DNA of 64,000 nt from the NCBI RefSeq assembly GCF_028502605.1, contig NC_079232.1:4464001-4528000 (forward strand), given 5' to 3'. A model generated the notes under the pieces. It did not search any database and was not told the origin of the DNA. It saw only the letters and a list, made by a program, of their open reading frames with translations. Source of the stretch: Trichoderma breve (lineage: Eukaryota; Ascomycota; Sordariomycetes; Hypocreales; Hypocreaceae). Below are positions 47,401-60,600 of this stretch, in pieces (position 1 is the first letter of the stretch; the number at the start of each line of letters is the position of its first letter). The position numbers were made by a program, and so were the translations under genes.

Positions 47401-50400
47401 GTCTTGGATCTTGGAGTTTCTTTGTTGGCGAGTCTCCAATATCCTCAGCACAGTTGAAGACTTGGACCTGATTTCGCTTTGATCATTTCCCAGCATAAAC
47501 AAGCACAGCGCAAGAAGCTTCCAGAAGGGGCAGGGGTAATCGCCATGCTCTTGTAGAACTTCGACAGTGACGATGAAGTAACTCTCGAGAACCTTGGGAA
47601 CGTCAGCTAGGTAACAACGCGCGATGCAATGCTCCAGCAGATACGGATACTCTTTGTTGTGAACCACGAGATTCTTCAGAGCTCTCCTGCCGATGACGTT
47701 CATCTTGTCGCTGCCCGAATTGAAAATGGCCTCGATCCAGGCAAGCATTCTGCGAATATCAAACTGCAGCGTAGCACCGCTCTCAGTCGTCAAAGTGATA
47801 GGCCCGCCACACAATGCAGACATGGCACTCAAGGCTGCAGTCCTCAAGTTGCGTTTCTCGATTTCCATGGCCGCAGTGGCCGTGCCCCGTTCGCCCAAGG
47901 ATTGCTGATCCATCAGGCTCTGTCGCATATTGTCTTCTCTAGCCCGGATCTCATTCTGGTTGGGAGAGAATCCACACCAGTCCTCCATGAGAGAAAATGC
48001 CGATTTACGAGATTCAAACGTCATCCAGCGAGTTGGGTCGCTCGTCCGGTTGATTCCTTCAAACAGCGACTCCATGAGTCCACAATAATATCTTCTCAAT
48101 TTTTGGAAATCCCAATCCATCTGCACCTCTCCGTCCATTAGGAATAACTTGAGGTCCTTGGCGTACGCGGTCAAAGTGTTGAGGAAGAATTCGGACTGAT
48201 AAACAATTGGATCCTTGAGGAAATGCGAAGTCAATTTGAAGACGTGTGTGATTTCTGTTCTCAGAAGATCCATTTTGCGGTTTCTGCGAGGGCTACTGTT
48301 TGTCCGTTGGTGGATTCTCGCACGAGCGTCGTCGTTGCAGCGAGATACCTGGCCTTGGAGTTCCTCTAGTAAGGTCTGATATATGTGGATATTGCTCGAT
48401 CCCATGGCAACGACAACGGCATCCCGTACGGATACTGATGTGGCAGACAAGAGCGGGATCAAGTATTTGAAAAGAGTCCTTGCCGTCACGTTTTTATCAG
48501 CCCCAGAGGGCTTGGAGGATTTGCGCGTGTGCTGGATGGCATCTTTGGGAATGCTCTGCGGCACGCTCCCTGGATCTGCCAGAGTGGTACATGCAAAGAT
48601 GAGATACAGCTTCCACTGCTCCACTATCGATTCCGGCTGAGTAGTGGGCGACCTGGGCACGGGGCGGTTATTGTGAATACCCTCGCCAGTGTGGTATGGA
48701 CCTCTTGTAGGTTCAGACAGATAGACAATGGGTTTGTACATTTGAAGTACGCGGTTGCAGATGAGATCTCGGCAGATTGTGACCGCTAATGGGCATTTCT
48801 CAAAGGCAATCCGCATCAAGTTAGGGAATATCTTGAACCACAGTGTCGTATCGTAGGTCACCTCACTAGTACAGAGCTCAACGAGGGCGCCTTTGCCATT
48901 GCCATTCTGCAAGCCTCGCTGAAGCCTGCTACGCTCAGCAACGGATAGGTGTTCGTCGTCAAAGTTCATCACTTGAGACGAGTCATTCTCAAGAACATTG
49001 ATCAACCTCAACGAGTCCTTTTCTTCCGATGTGTCTTTCCCAAGAGCCTTGTCAAACTCGGTAATGAGACGGAGGACTGTAATGGAGAAGTATCGAACGC
49101 GACGTGACTGGGAACAAAGGAAGAATAATCCATGCGCCTCAGCTTGGTCAACTTCGGCCCAAATGCCAGAGAATTCTAGAGCCCGGTCACCAGCCCCGTT
49201 GGCCTCGGATTCGCCCGCCGCAGCGGCGTCTCTAGCCTTCTGCCGAATCTCTTCTATCCATATTTTCAAGAGTTCGACATAGAGCCGTAGCGTATTCTCG
49301 ATATGATTAGCCCCAAGCATTCCTCCGTCAGACATGGTCGAGTATCGGTCATCAAAATTAAAGATGAAGCGGGCGAACCCCATGGTGACTTGCTGCGCGC
49401 GGGACTGGCGAGCAATTGCTTTGAGGGAGTTGGCAGAAGATTCCGCAATATTGTATTGAACGTGAGCAGTGCCTGTGCATAAAAGATTGATTAGAGAATT
49501 GAAGGGTATGTCGACGGAGAGGCAGCGCGGGAGTGCTTGAACGGCAACATGTAGCAGCTCGTAAAACGCCTGCTTTTGGTCCGCCGCAGTTTGATGCTCA
49601 TCCCTCCGAGAAAAGGTAAAGGATTCTGTGATTGGCGTCTTGGGTCCAGGGCTGCCAAACTTTTCATCCAGGGCGGCCTGGCCACCAAATGTGTTATCGC
49701 ACACAATGGTGATCTTTCCAAGAATTTCGCAAAACTTGTTGTAGTACTCTCGGACACCATCCGTCAGTACGTGTGTGAGGACGGGTCGCGAAACGTGGCT
49801 TTCTCGTATTGTCGAAGAACTCGCTACAGAGATAGAAGCGCTGCGAGGCGGTGCTAACATGGGTGATGCTGGGAATCGTTCTGCGATTGTTGGCGTCCCC
49901 GAGTCGTACAACTGGGGAAATGGCGGCCTGCCTTGCTCCCCCTTTTCCAAATCTGACATGATGCACAAGAAAGCTCTGATGCCAACTACAATTCTGTCCG
50001 GGTCCAGCTGCTCAACTCTCAGCTCTTTATTGGCAATGAAAAGCTCTGCATTGATGAGAGGAAAGATTATGGTACGGAAACAGAACTCGGGATATTTGAA
50101 CCCAATGATGCGAATTATCTGGATCAGGGGCTCTGTGATGGTGGCATCAGATGCAACAACGCCGCGCTTGGAGGGAGGAAGCACCAGCTTTATCACATCA
50201 TCCAGCTTCCGTGCCACACTTTGAAAGGTATCGTTGGTACGATAGAGGTAAGTCCACACCAAGCGGGAGATGACTTGTAAGCACAGCGGCTTCATCAGTC
50301 GGTCCTTTATCTTCGTCTGCAGAGGTAGGACCAGCTGCAGCCATTGAGCTCCAAAGTTATCTGGCGAAGACACACAAAGCATCGTGGCAGTGAGTGGGAA

Positions 50401-52323
50401 TGCGACAGCCCAATGTCGCGGCTTTGTAAACATTTGTGCCAGCCGTGTTCCAATAGCTGCCACGACCTCCATCCACTTTGGATGCATCAGGTGGCTGTTA
50501 CTCGCCTTGGAAGCGATCCCGAGGAGCAACAAGTCGATAATCTGGCAGAAGGCTGTTTTCACTCTTTGACCATGAGATCTATTGAAAAGGCGGCCCAAAG
50601 AGACGAGGAAATCGCACGATTGTTCCCAGGCATCTTCAGGCGAGATTTTGATGCGAAGGTGTTTCATACCCCCCAGAACAAGATCCATCTTTCCGTCATT
50701 GGCATCCACACGACTGGACAAGGAGGTGGGACTTTTGGCCACACGCTCACTTAGGGAATTGTCGAGATCTTCGATAAACCTCCTAGTAACGCCGGCAAAG
50801 TTTATATCGCTCATATGGCCAAGAAGAAGTGCAAAGAGGTTCCAATTGGCCATCTTCAAGGGCGAGGCCAGCAGCTGTTCACTATCGGCAATCTTGAGCT
50901 GGCCAAAGATGATGCTCTCGAGCTTGTCTTCTACTTCTGGGGTAATGGCTGCCAGGCTGCTCTGGCATATGACCTCGAGCAAGACGCGGCAGAGGATATA
51001 AATGGAAACAGTTGAACGGCGCTCTTGCTGGGCTACAAATTCTTGCTTTGAAGCTAGCATACTGCCTCCGGAGAGGCCACTGTCGGATCCATTAGAGATA
51101 ACCGGTCCAATTGGGACAGGTTCGGTGTTTCTGCGCAGCAGAGGTGACAGAGGCTGACCCTGACCCCCTCGCAATTGTTGCAGCTGCGTCCTCGCCTCGT
51201 TGGCAGCATCGCTTTTGCTCTTCCTCCAGAGCATCATCGAGTCTATCAGGTTTTTGGGCTTGGGGCTCGCGATATGGCCAAGGGCAACAATGAGTTGGTC
51301 AAAGGCCGGGTCCACGCCAGGGCCGCATATCTTGTCAATCTGAGGCTCGGGGTCAAACGGGGTGGTTATACATTCGTTCAGCTTCTCTTCTGCTTGAGCA
51401 ATAAACTGTTCCAAGTGCATTAGCATATCATTTTGTCATGCCTGGTTCGGTTCATCTCACAGATGTAAACAGCACGTGCAGCGCATATTCGCCCACAGTC
51501 TTCTGCTCGTCTCGATGGTGGCGGGACGAGCGTGATGGATGGTCACGCCTCGACTTGCTATGCATTCTCTCTGCTCTTCGCGAAGGAGCCGTCCCTGGAG
51601 GGGTAACAGCGTTGCCCGAAGGCGATCGCTTCATCGGATAGGTTCCATCGCTGGAATTTGCCTGCTGCCCAGTCGGTGTAGCAACAGGCCTGGGGGGCGC
51701 AGTATCTCCTTCTAAGCGAGCTAGGGCCGTCTGTAAATCTACACGGTCAAGGCCCAAGCCAGCAGCCGCAATCATCTGGGGACTGAGCGGGTTTGACGAA
51801 GAGCTCGCGCCGCTGCCATTTCTCGAGTGCTGGATGCCGTGGACGATGGAAGTCTGGCGATGATGGCCATACGTGGTCTTGGCCGAGCTAAGAGGCGGAT
51901 CAACGACGTTGGACCGCGGGGGAGGCCCGAGAGTTCGCGGCGATGTCAAAGGCAAAGGTAGAGGAGTCGTCTTTTCGGCCGGATCTTGAGGATGGCGCAA
52001 GGCCGGGTCCAAGGCCGGAGGAGGAGGGCGATATGTCTGATCCCAGTCGGATTCCTCATCGAGCCTCGCCGCAGGCCTCGGGAACTTGGCGGACTCGTGA
52101 GCATTGTCCGGCGCCGATTGCGATGGCACTGGGCGCGTTCATCTGTCAGCAGCTAGACTTGACAAAAACGAGGCTTTTGGTGCGCCCGTCGAGACACACA
52201 GACGCAAGACAGGCAACGCCATTTGATTTGATATTGTATCAATCAATCGACCAAACCAAACCAAACCGGAGATTGCTAATCAGGGTCAGAGACAGAGGCA
52301 GAAATCTCGCTCTACTTACCCAT
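44434..52323 (-). CDS. Cell morphogenesis protein Mor2/Pag1 (Furry family)
   Basis: The exons are 52323-52320 (4 coding nt), 52128-51461 and 51405-44434 (2547 aa). The N-terminal about 220 residues are disordered and Ser/Pro-rich. At the exon junction the frame reads YALHVLFTS-FIAQAEEKLNECI, the conserved start of the Furry/Mor2/Tao3 repeat region. The rest is a giant HEAT/armadillo-type scaffold, ending in a disordered tail. In yeasts it works with the NDR kinase Orb6/Cbk1 in polarised growth and cell separation (family knowledge). The 55-nt intron 51460-51406 has GTGAG...AACAG with a TGCTAATGC branch. No ATG lies in frame at the left of the second exon, so the start is placed in a tiny upstream exon ATG-G joined to TG. 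That start is an inference. Confidence 0.9.
52320..52323 (-). other. 4-nt first coding exon of MOR2
   Basis: ATGG is followed by a perfect GTAAGT donor at 52319. The acceptor is CCCAG at 52130-52129, with CTGAC 17-20 bases upstream (intron 191 nt). Joining gives Met-Val-Pro-Ser and continues in frame for the whole protein. The nearer CAG acceptor just before ATGAACGCG is not used in this model because that frame meets a TGA. Confidence 0.6.
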
Positions 52324-55300
52324 CTCGAATCGGACCGCAGCCCAATCCCATCATCTGCCTACGGTAGCATGCGCTGTTCCAACGATGACGCCAAACAGCA
52401 AGTCTTGGAGCTATCAGCCAGTACGATGACACGGCTGCAGCCGGGAAGCACAGAGCAGGGAAACACAGCAGGATAGTCAATTTAGCCTGGCTCCCCGTTA
52501 ACGCTGTCCGAGCGAGACTAATTCCTTATAGGGCCCGGCTTGGGCTCTTTGCTTCTTTTTTTCCCCAGCCGCCTGGGCTTAGAAGGTGTCTTGCGAGAGC
52601 TGCAAGGGCATTTGGCTGGTCCTATCAGCGGCGGCCATGATAAAGGGAGGGGCAGCCGGCGGGCAGACGATTGGCCGCGGATTAAGGGTCCTCCGGGATG
52701 CGAAGCTAGGTCGAAATCTGAATAGCATTGTCTATCTCCTTGAGTTGTCTTTTTTTTCCTCTTCTAATTCTCCCTTGCCTTTGCCTCTGAGCCTTTTCTT
52801 TTTTTTTGTGGGGAGAACTTGGACCGGTGTCAATTAGATCATGTAAGGGAGATTTTGAAAATGCGGAGAGCTCCAGGGTAGCGCCTTGGCTGATGTCTGT
52901 CTGGGACGCCACGGCCACGCGGAAGAAAGCATCGCCCAATTTTATATATGCATGTGATCTCTCCTTGGTGGGTGGTAAGAGGAAAAGGAAAAAGAAACGA
53001 AAAAATACGGAGCGAGGGAGAGTCCCCGCATTCTGCCGTCCGAAAGCCGCAGGGTCAACTCGACTCGAAGCACAGTTGCCGCGGATTTCTAGCTCGATGC
53101 CGAATTGATAGACATTGACGACACTGCACCAAATGCGGTATGTTAGCCCTCCCAAATAGCGTCGGTGGCGCGTGCTCTCCAGCAAATGGACCAAAGCGCC
53201 GGCACTTGGATTTCCTGGGGAATCGGAATCGGCAAGGAAACTGAGGCGGGGAGTATTAGATCTCCTTACTTACCCGTTATATTCCTTTCCCCAGCATTTT
53301 GATCTATTGCGCGCCTATGCCCGGGATATTTGGACGTCTTTTCGTCGCTCATAAATTCGGAAGAGGTTCCGACGGATAGCAGCTCGCAAGCCTCGCTTCC
53401 GCGGACATCCCGAATACGCGACGACCGAGACCGACGCCCACGGGAGAAGACGGGCAAGGCCAGAGGTGCTCGTTTCCGGATCAAAGCCTGTTAACTGCGA
53501 ATCTGCGACTGGAAGACTACCGCAGTGTGTCATTGCAGATGCAGTCCGGAGGGTTCCGCGGTTGTATGAACACTTGTCCTGATATCAATTGTACGAGGAG
53601 GTGAGCATGGGAGCCAGGGCCAAGCATATTGCAGCTGGAAGACGAAAAAGATCTCGTTAGTGTGGTGATCAGTTATCTGCAACCAGGTCTAGTCATGGCT
53701 GACTACTCATGCACGAGAGCATAAAGTGTAACCCTTCTTGCCATCCACATTCACTACCGTATGGCTGATGATAGTGTTGTATCGTTTCCATCAACTTCCA
53801 TCACCACAGCCCTCCTTATTCCGGTCGTGTCTCTTGTTTCTTTTTATGCCCTAGGATGCAGACGCACATCAAGGTATTATAGAGTTGCAGCAGCCTTGTC
53901 AATGTAGTATTTAGAAAGAAAACGCATCGGGCATATGTGATGCTCGTACGAGTAGAGTAGCTCGTACGAGCTGATGCGCATTATCTTAGGTACCCGCATG
54001 GTACTTGGTTATCCCCCAGAGCCACAGGCCCTGGCCCCGTACCTTGGCGGTGCCACCATTTGATCCGACGCCGCGCCGACGCCTCGGACTCCATACCCCG
54101 TACTCGGGTTTTGCACGTCGCTCGTCCTCGACACGATGGAATCAGTGGTCTCAGGTCATTTGCCCCGCTAGGAGCATGCCGGGTACGAAATTAAGATGCG
54201 ACCAGTGCAAGAGTGTCCTGGCTGTTGGGAAAATGTCTCATGGGTTACGGAGTAGTTTTAGTTGATCAAAGCAAGTTTGAGCGAGATCGGGTTATTGGGG
54301 TTTCTTCTTTTGGTCTCTTTAAGAGTTGGCGGTTGCTAGAACCTAGGACTAATAGCAAATAGCCTCAACTTGTTGCCGAGTTTTCTCCACGCGGTAGAGC
54401 TGGCTATCATTGATGTTATATACAATATGAGAGTCTACACTGTTGGTTGTTGCATCTCTTCTGAGTTGTTCAACGTCATATGTATTACCTTTTTACAAGC
54501 TGTGTTGCTCACCGATACTAACTTACAACGTGGCCTCTTATCACCAACTTGGGCAGTGAGTCTCTGATAGGATAGGATACAATCTCGATGGGATTGGCAC
54601 AGGTGACCCTGCTAGACTAGTAAGCGGACGCAACGCAATGCATGGAACCAGCCAGCCTTGCACTCGGAATGGTTTCACTCTCTCGCACCATGAACTTTGA
54701 ATTTGCACGCGGGCTGCACCACTACTCCGTAGTCCGTCGCCGGGGGGCGGAGCCGGCACTGGGGCGGAATTCCTCAATCAGATTTACACGTACACGGAAA
54801 GTACATGTAAGCTGAGGTTGTTGAGCAATGCCTGGTCATAATCCCGAACTCGAATCATGTGAAAAAGAGGCTGTTCCCCCCTCCAAGTTCAAACAGACTT
54901 GATCAAACCTTCTTCTTTTCTTTTTTTAATTTTTCTTCCTTTTCAATCTCTCCTTTCCCGTCTTCTTGCTCAGGGGCTGAGAACGACATCGGGCTGACTT
55001 TTGCCCGCAAACAAAGTAGGGCGATACCAAGCACACGTTAGCATAAGCCGTGGCTTCTCACCCGCCAGGCTCCGTTATCTGGCTGGGTTGGTTTGATTCT
55101 TTTTTTTTCTATTCCGCGCCACGGCCCACCCTCTCTCTCGTCCGACCCCTCCCCCGTCCAATTATTCCGGACTGGGCCGCGCAAAACCGCCAGACAGATC
55201 CAGCCTTAAATCGACAAAGGCCAACACTTTTGCTGCTGCAAGGGGGACCGACTTGCGCGACACTCTCGAGCACCTGGTTTCTTTGCTTGCGTTGTTTCGC

Positions 55301-55385
55301 TTTGCTGATTCGCCGGAATCGCTTGACTTGACCGAGAGAAGAGCAGAGGCAGAGCATCGCCTGTTGCTGCTGCAACCCCGCCACC
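52324..55385. other. Divergent spacer MOR2 / P450 reductase
   Basis: The 3.1 kb spacer between divergently transcribed genes holds both promoters. It has the palindromes CTCGTACGAG (53943-53952) and AGCTCGTACGAGCT (53959-53972), TACGGAGTA at 54246-54254 and TACTCCGTA at 54723-54731. A CCAAT box at 55158-55162 lies 224 bases before the reductase start. No coding region is recognised. Confidence 0.5.
53943..53972. repeat. Pair of CTCGTACGAG palindromes
   Basis: A perfect 10-bp palindrome at 53943-53952 is followed by a perfect 14-bp palindrome AGCTCGTACGAGCT at 53959-53972. It could be a paired dimeric-factor site; function is unknown. Confidence 0.8.
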
Positions 55386-57607
55386 ATGGCGGAACTGGAC
55401 ACGTTGGACATCCTGGTCCTGGGTGTCATCCTGCTGGGAACATTTGCCTACCTGACAAAGGGCACGCTCTGGGCCAAGCAGAAGGATCCCTATGCCAACG
55501 CCGCCTACCTCAACGGCAATGCCGCCAAGGCGGGCAAGACGCGCAACTTTGTCGAGAAGATGGAGGAGTCCGGCAAAAACTGCATCATCTTCTATGGCTC
55601 GCAGACCGGCACCGCTGAGGACTACGCCTCTCGCCTTGCAAAGGAGGGCAAGAGCCGCTTCGGCCTCGAGACCATGGTCGCTGACTTAGAAGAGTACGAC
55701 TTCGACGCTATGGATACACTGCCCTCGGATAAGATCGCCTTCTTCGTCATGGCCACCTACGGCGAGGGCGAGCCTACTGATAACGCTGTCGAGTTCTACG
55801 AGTTCATCAACGGAGACGACGTCGCCTTCTCCCAGGGCGGCGAGGACGCTCCTCTCGACAACTTCCACTACGTCGCTTTCGGTCTCGGTAACAACACCTA
55901 CGAACACTACAACTCCATGGTGAGGGATGTCGACAGGCTCCTGACCAAGTATGGCGCTCACCGCATTGGCAACGCCGGCGAGGGTGACGATGGCGCTGGA
56001 ACCATGGAAGAGGACTTTTTGGCTTGGAAGGAACCCATGTGGGCCGCTTTGGCTGCTCACATGGGCCTGGAAGAGCGCGAGGCCGTCTACGAACCCGTCT
56101 TTGGCATTACTGTCCGTGAGGGCCTGACTCCTCAGTCCCCCGAAGTCTATCTCGGCGAGCCCAACAAGATGCACCTTGAAGGCGCCCAAAAGGGTCCCTT
56201 CAACGCTCACAACCCTTACATTGCCCCCATTGCCGAATCCTACGAACTCTTCAAGGTCAAGGACAGGAACTGCATCCATCTTGAGATTGACATCAGCGGC
56301 TCCACCCTCTCGTACACTACTGGTGACCACATTGCCATCTGGCCTACCAACGCTGGTGACGAGGTTGACCGATTCCTGCGCGTTACTGGACTTACCGACA
56401 AGCGTGAGCAAGTCATCTCTGTCAAGGCTCTCGAGCCCACTGCCAAGGTTCCCTTCCCGACCCCGACCACTTACGATGCCATTGTCCGCTACCATTTGGA
56501 AATTGGTGCTCCCGTCTCCCGTCAATTCGTCTCCACTCTGGCTGCTTTTGCTCCCACTGAGGAGATCAAGACCGAGATGACCAAGCTTGGTAGCGACAAG
56601 GACTACTTCCATGAGAAGACTGGTTCTCAGCTCTTCAACATTGCTCGCTTATTGGAACACGTCGGCAACGGAGAGACTTGGGACAAGATCCCCTTCTCTG
56701 CTTTCATTGAAGGCTTGACCAAGCTGCAGCCCCGCTACTACTCCATCTCGTCGTCTTCCCACGTTCAGCCTAAGAAGATTTCCGTTACCGCCGTCGTCGA
56801 GTCGTCCATGGTTGTCGGCCGACAGGACCCGTTCCGCGGTGTCGCCACCAACTACCTGCTGGCTTTGAAGCAGAAGCAGAATGGAGACCCCGAACCTTCG
56901 CCTTTCGGTTTGACCTACGAGCTCCACGGTCCCCGTAACAAGTACGATGGTATTCACGTCCCGGTTCACGTCCGCCACTCCAACTTCAAGCTGCCGTCCG
57001 ACCCTGCCAAGCCTATTATCATGATTGGCCCTGGAACTGGTGTTGCTCCTTTCCGAGGTTTCATCCAGGAGCGAGCTCAGCAGGCACGTGAAGGTATCAA
57101 TGTCGGTCGCACCATTCTGTTTTTCGGCTGCCGTAAGAGCACTGAGGATTTCATGTATGAATCTGAATTCGAGGTATGTTTTCCTTTCTTTTCATTTTTT
57201 TGATTCCCATCGACTCATCATTTTTGCCATGTGTAGGAATACAAGAAAGCTCTTGGCGACAAGTTCGAATTGGTCACTGCCTTCTCCCGAGAATCTTCCA
57301 AAAAGGTTTACGTTCAGCACAGACTCAAGGAGCGGTCCGCCGAGATCAGCGACCTGCTCTCCCAAAAGGCCTTCTTCTACGTCTGCGGTGACGCTGCCAA
57401 CATGGCCCGTGAAGTCAACACTGTCCTGGCTCAAATCATTGCTGAGGGCCGCGGTGTCTCAGAGTCCAAGGCAGAGGAGATTGTCAAGAACATGAGAGCA
57501 GCAAACCAGTACCAGGTATGTCTCATCCCCCATCGTCACCTAAAAAGTCCAACCAAGGAACAAAACGTCAACTAATACATTTTTTACAGGAGGATGTCTG
57601 GTCATAA
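55386..57607 (+). CDS. CPR1: NADPH-cytochrome P450 reductase
   Basis: The exons are 55386-57173, 57237-57515 and 57590-57607 (694 aa). The protein has an N-terminal ER anchor (about residues 8-26), then the FMN-binding flavodoxin domain with FYGSQTGTAEDYA near residue 70 and ATYGEGEPTDNA. The FAD domain has PRYYSISSS at about 448-456. The NADPH domain has GPGTGVAPFRGF at about 548. The C-terminus is DVWS, the tryptophan of which stacks on FAD in this family. It moves electrons from NADPH to microsomal P450s, and in fungi also supports sterol synthesis. The last exon encodes only EDVWS and the stop. The gene is divergent from MOR2. Family call is certain; the symbol follows common fungal usage. 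Confidence 0.97.
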
Positions 57608-60600
57608 AAAAATGCATCTAGCACAAAATGATTTACTCTTTTTTCTCGACAATTGTACGGGGACCAAAACCCCCCTACTGCTCGAAAAAAAATAAATTTT
57701 GCATAAATACTTTGTCGGGAAGGGGGGCCGGAGTCATTTCGACTGCGAAGCACATCGCCGGCGTTTGTTTATGAAGCCATGCACAACATCTGACATTTGC
57801 TCTTAGACGGATCCGTAAATACCTGAGCTATCGGATCTAGAGGTTATATCAGGGAAGGCCGGGCCCATTTTCTTGCACAGAGGTTTTTTTTATTTTACAG
57901 ACCTTGGTAATTATTCGTTGTTGTGCGGGAAGGGTAGGCCGGCCGGTAAATAGAGATGGATGGCTTGGATATGTATGGTTTTGGTGGAAAAAACGTGTGC
58001 AGGCTGGGAAGATACTGAGAATATCACTACATATTTTTGACATAATTGTTCTTTATGCCATGTGCATCGCCATTGATAGTATGTATTAAATCTACTAAAT
58101 TTACTAAATACTCGTACGAAAACTTCACTTGGGATAATTGTCTTGAATACCTGGGGTCCATGTCTCAGCCCGGTCCATTATCGCACTTAGTCAGCCCGCT
58201 CAACACAGATACCAAGACGGCGATAATGACAGGTCATGATTCTGGTCTTAAGAGGCACCCCCAGGAGTCTTGGTCGTATATGTTTGTGGCGCTCGTGACC
58301 CTTGATAGTGAAATTAATTTTTGGTATCAGAAGAGGAAAAAAAAGCAATTATGAAGCTACCGTGGTTGGTGCTTTATGGAGCAAAGGCATCTTGGATTGG
58401 CTGTTAGTTGGCCAGGGAGACAAGCGGAATTAGCACCATCCTCCTTGCTTTCTTGCCAGTCGCCCCAGAGGGGAAATAATATCCATCTCTGGTGGAAAAA
58501 AATTGATAGTTTAAACGCCGTGCATAAGAGATCGTCTCTTATCCGGGGATGGTAGGAGGAGGGCTCTAGTCAGTTGCCTGGGAGATGATCTACCGAGATC
58601 CGATCCATATAGTCGATATCCGCTCTTCATCGTGCGAGAGATGACTGTGAGTAAACGGCTCTGTTCAAACCAAAAAGGCGCAGCATAATCAGTACACTTG
58701 TGAGGATGATTGGCCAAAGGGTCTCGGACAAGCACCATAAAAAGGAACATCCCGTAGTCTCGGTCCAAGCACAGGATCGGCTGCCAGACAAACAACATGT
58801 CTTAGTAAAATGGACCTCAGGAGCCATCCGAATCTTATTCCCAACTAGTCACTTGCGGGTTGACACAAATTCAACCACCTTCCCGCCTGCCCCGTGCTCC
58901 TTGCTGGGGTTGATAGGCACAATAATTCGGACGAGTGGATTCAGGACCCTTTGGTGGCCTTCGTATGGAGTACAATCTGGGGACTGCGTCCCGTCCAAGA
59001 ATGGATCTGGTCTCATCAAGGCCAGAAATCCGGTTGGCCAGTACCTTGGCTCCGGGAATAGTGAACCACGGCCATCTGTGCGCATGTCTGACAGCGAAGG
59101 GGGAGAAAAAGGAAAGACTGTTGTTGCTGGGTGCCATCGGTGTCAGAAGGGCACACTCTGTTGGGATACTTACACTTCTTGTCGTAGTAATGCATTGTTG
59201 CATCCACCGTATTGCACGGGTAGCCCCATGGCACTTATAAGAGGTGCACATCCCAGAAAGAAACGTGACAGTGGTTGTGCCTGTCCAAGTATTCCATGAT
59301 CATTCTGCTCCTTATTACATGACCTTCTATAGGCTCGATTGTATCTTTATCGCCTCTATCTGCCCGGTATCTGTCGGAGTATTTTGTGCCTTGTTCGTTC
59401 GAGTGTGTCTGCTAGACTTTCGAATTTGGTAATGCATGTTTGGAGCAATAGCATCGAGTTGATTCCGCAGATGAACAGTGCCTTTTAGGGACGTTCGAGC
59501 AGCCTTGTTGGCTCAAAGCGAACGTTTGGGTGTCGACAAAGGCGGAAGATACTGTCGGTTCGAATATAACATCAATTGTCCTTCACTGCATCGCTATTAG
59601 GGACAAACGGAAGCCCAGAAGGGATCTGCTTGGTATTGGGAGGAGGAGAAGCCTAAGCTCGTTGGAGCGGATAGGATAACGCTGGTGAGTAATAGAAACG
59701 AACCTGCCATGCTACCACTGAGAATTGATTGTTAACACAGGTACCAAGCATCGACTTTGCATTGCAGATGCAAAGAAACAAACAGATAACATCTTTTGCA
59801 ACAAAAAGGATCAGCACTAACCTCTCAATCCTGCATATACATATCCTTCAATCCGCAAGCCTGGATATCAACGGCCCGAGCTGAATCATCTGCACTGGTG
59901 GCAGACGGACAGACACCTGGCAGCAGCAAGTCAAGCCAGCTGGCAGTTGTCCAGCCCAGCCTGCCAAATCAACGCCGCGAGTATTTCGTCATTTCTCGCT
60001 TCCTTTTGCCTTGTTGTCATTTCTTCCTCCCTCACACGCGTCTCTCCTGGCTTGGTGGTAATTCTAGTCTTTAATATCGCGGCCATCACGCCTGCACCAA
60101 CACCAGCGTCGGCTCCCCTTGGCATAGCTTATCACAACGATTCCTTCCGTTTCTTGGAGAAATAGATTTTGTTGCAGCTTCCTTTTCTGCAGGGCTTAGG
60201 TAAGTCTCGTCTACGCCTCCGCCTACTTCTCTGCTTCTCTCTCTTCTTCCTCCTCAATCTCTTCTTCCTTTTCTTTCTCCTCACAGCATCACATCCCACA
60301 GTCCTCGTCACTCTCTTGCAGCCTTCTGCCTCGACCGAATCTCTTCGAGACTTCATCTTGCTTGATAGCTTGTTCTATCTTAATTACTCTCGCTTCATCT
60401 CAATCAATTGTCTTGGTAGCACCATTTGCCTTTGGCCCTCGAGCTTCATTGTCTGCAACACCACGTAATTCCCAAGACTGGGTAAGGTGAGCATGCATTT
60501 TGATAGTCTCGTTCTATCACCTAGCCTTCTGCTTCTCTTCGAATTTGTCTCCATTTGCTCGAGCAAATCTTCATCTCTCGAGCCGCCCATCTACAGGCTG

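Noticed and set aside
52130..52142. ATGAACGCG immediately after a CAG as MOR2 start
   Set aside because: That ATG is out of frame with the long MOR2 exon, and the MOR2 frame has a TGA at 52141-52139.
55686..56612. Long antisense frame (308 codons) opposite the P450 reductase
   Set aside because: It mirrors a strongly C-ending codon pattern on the sense strand and shows no domain. The sense protein is unambiguous.
58700..59299. 199-codon frame between P450 reductase and the RRM gene
   Set aside because: The composition is random-looking, with mixed charged and Cys residues, no domain and no splice support. It is probably chance.
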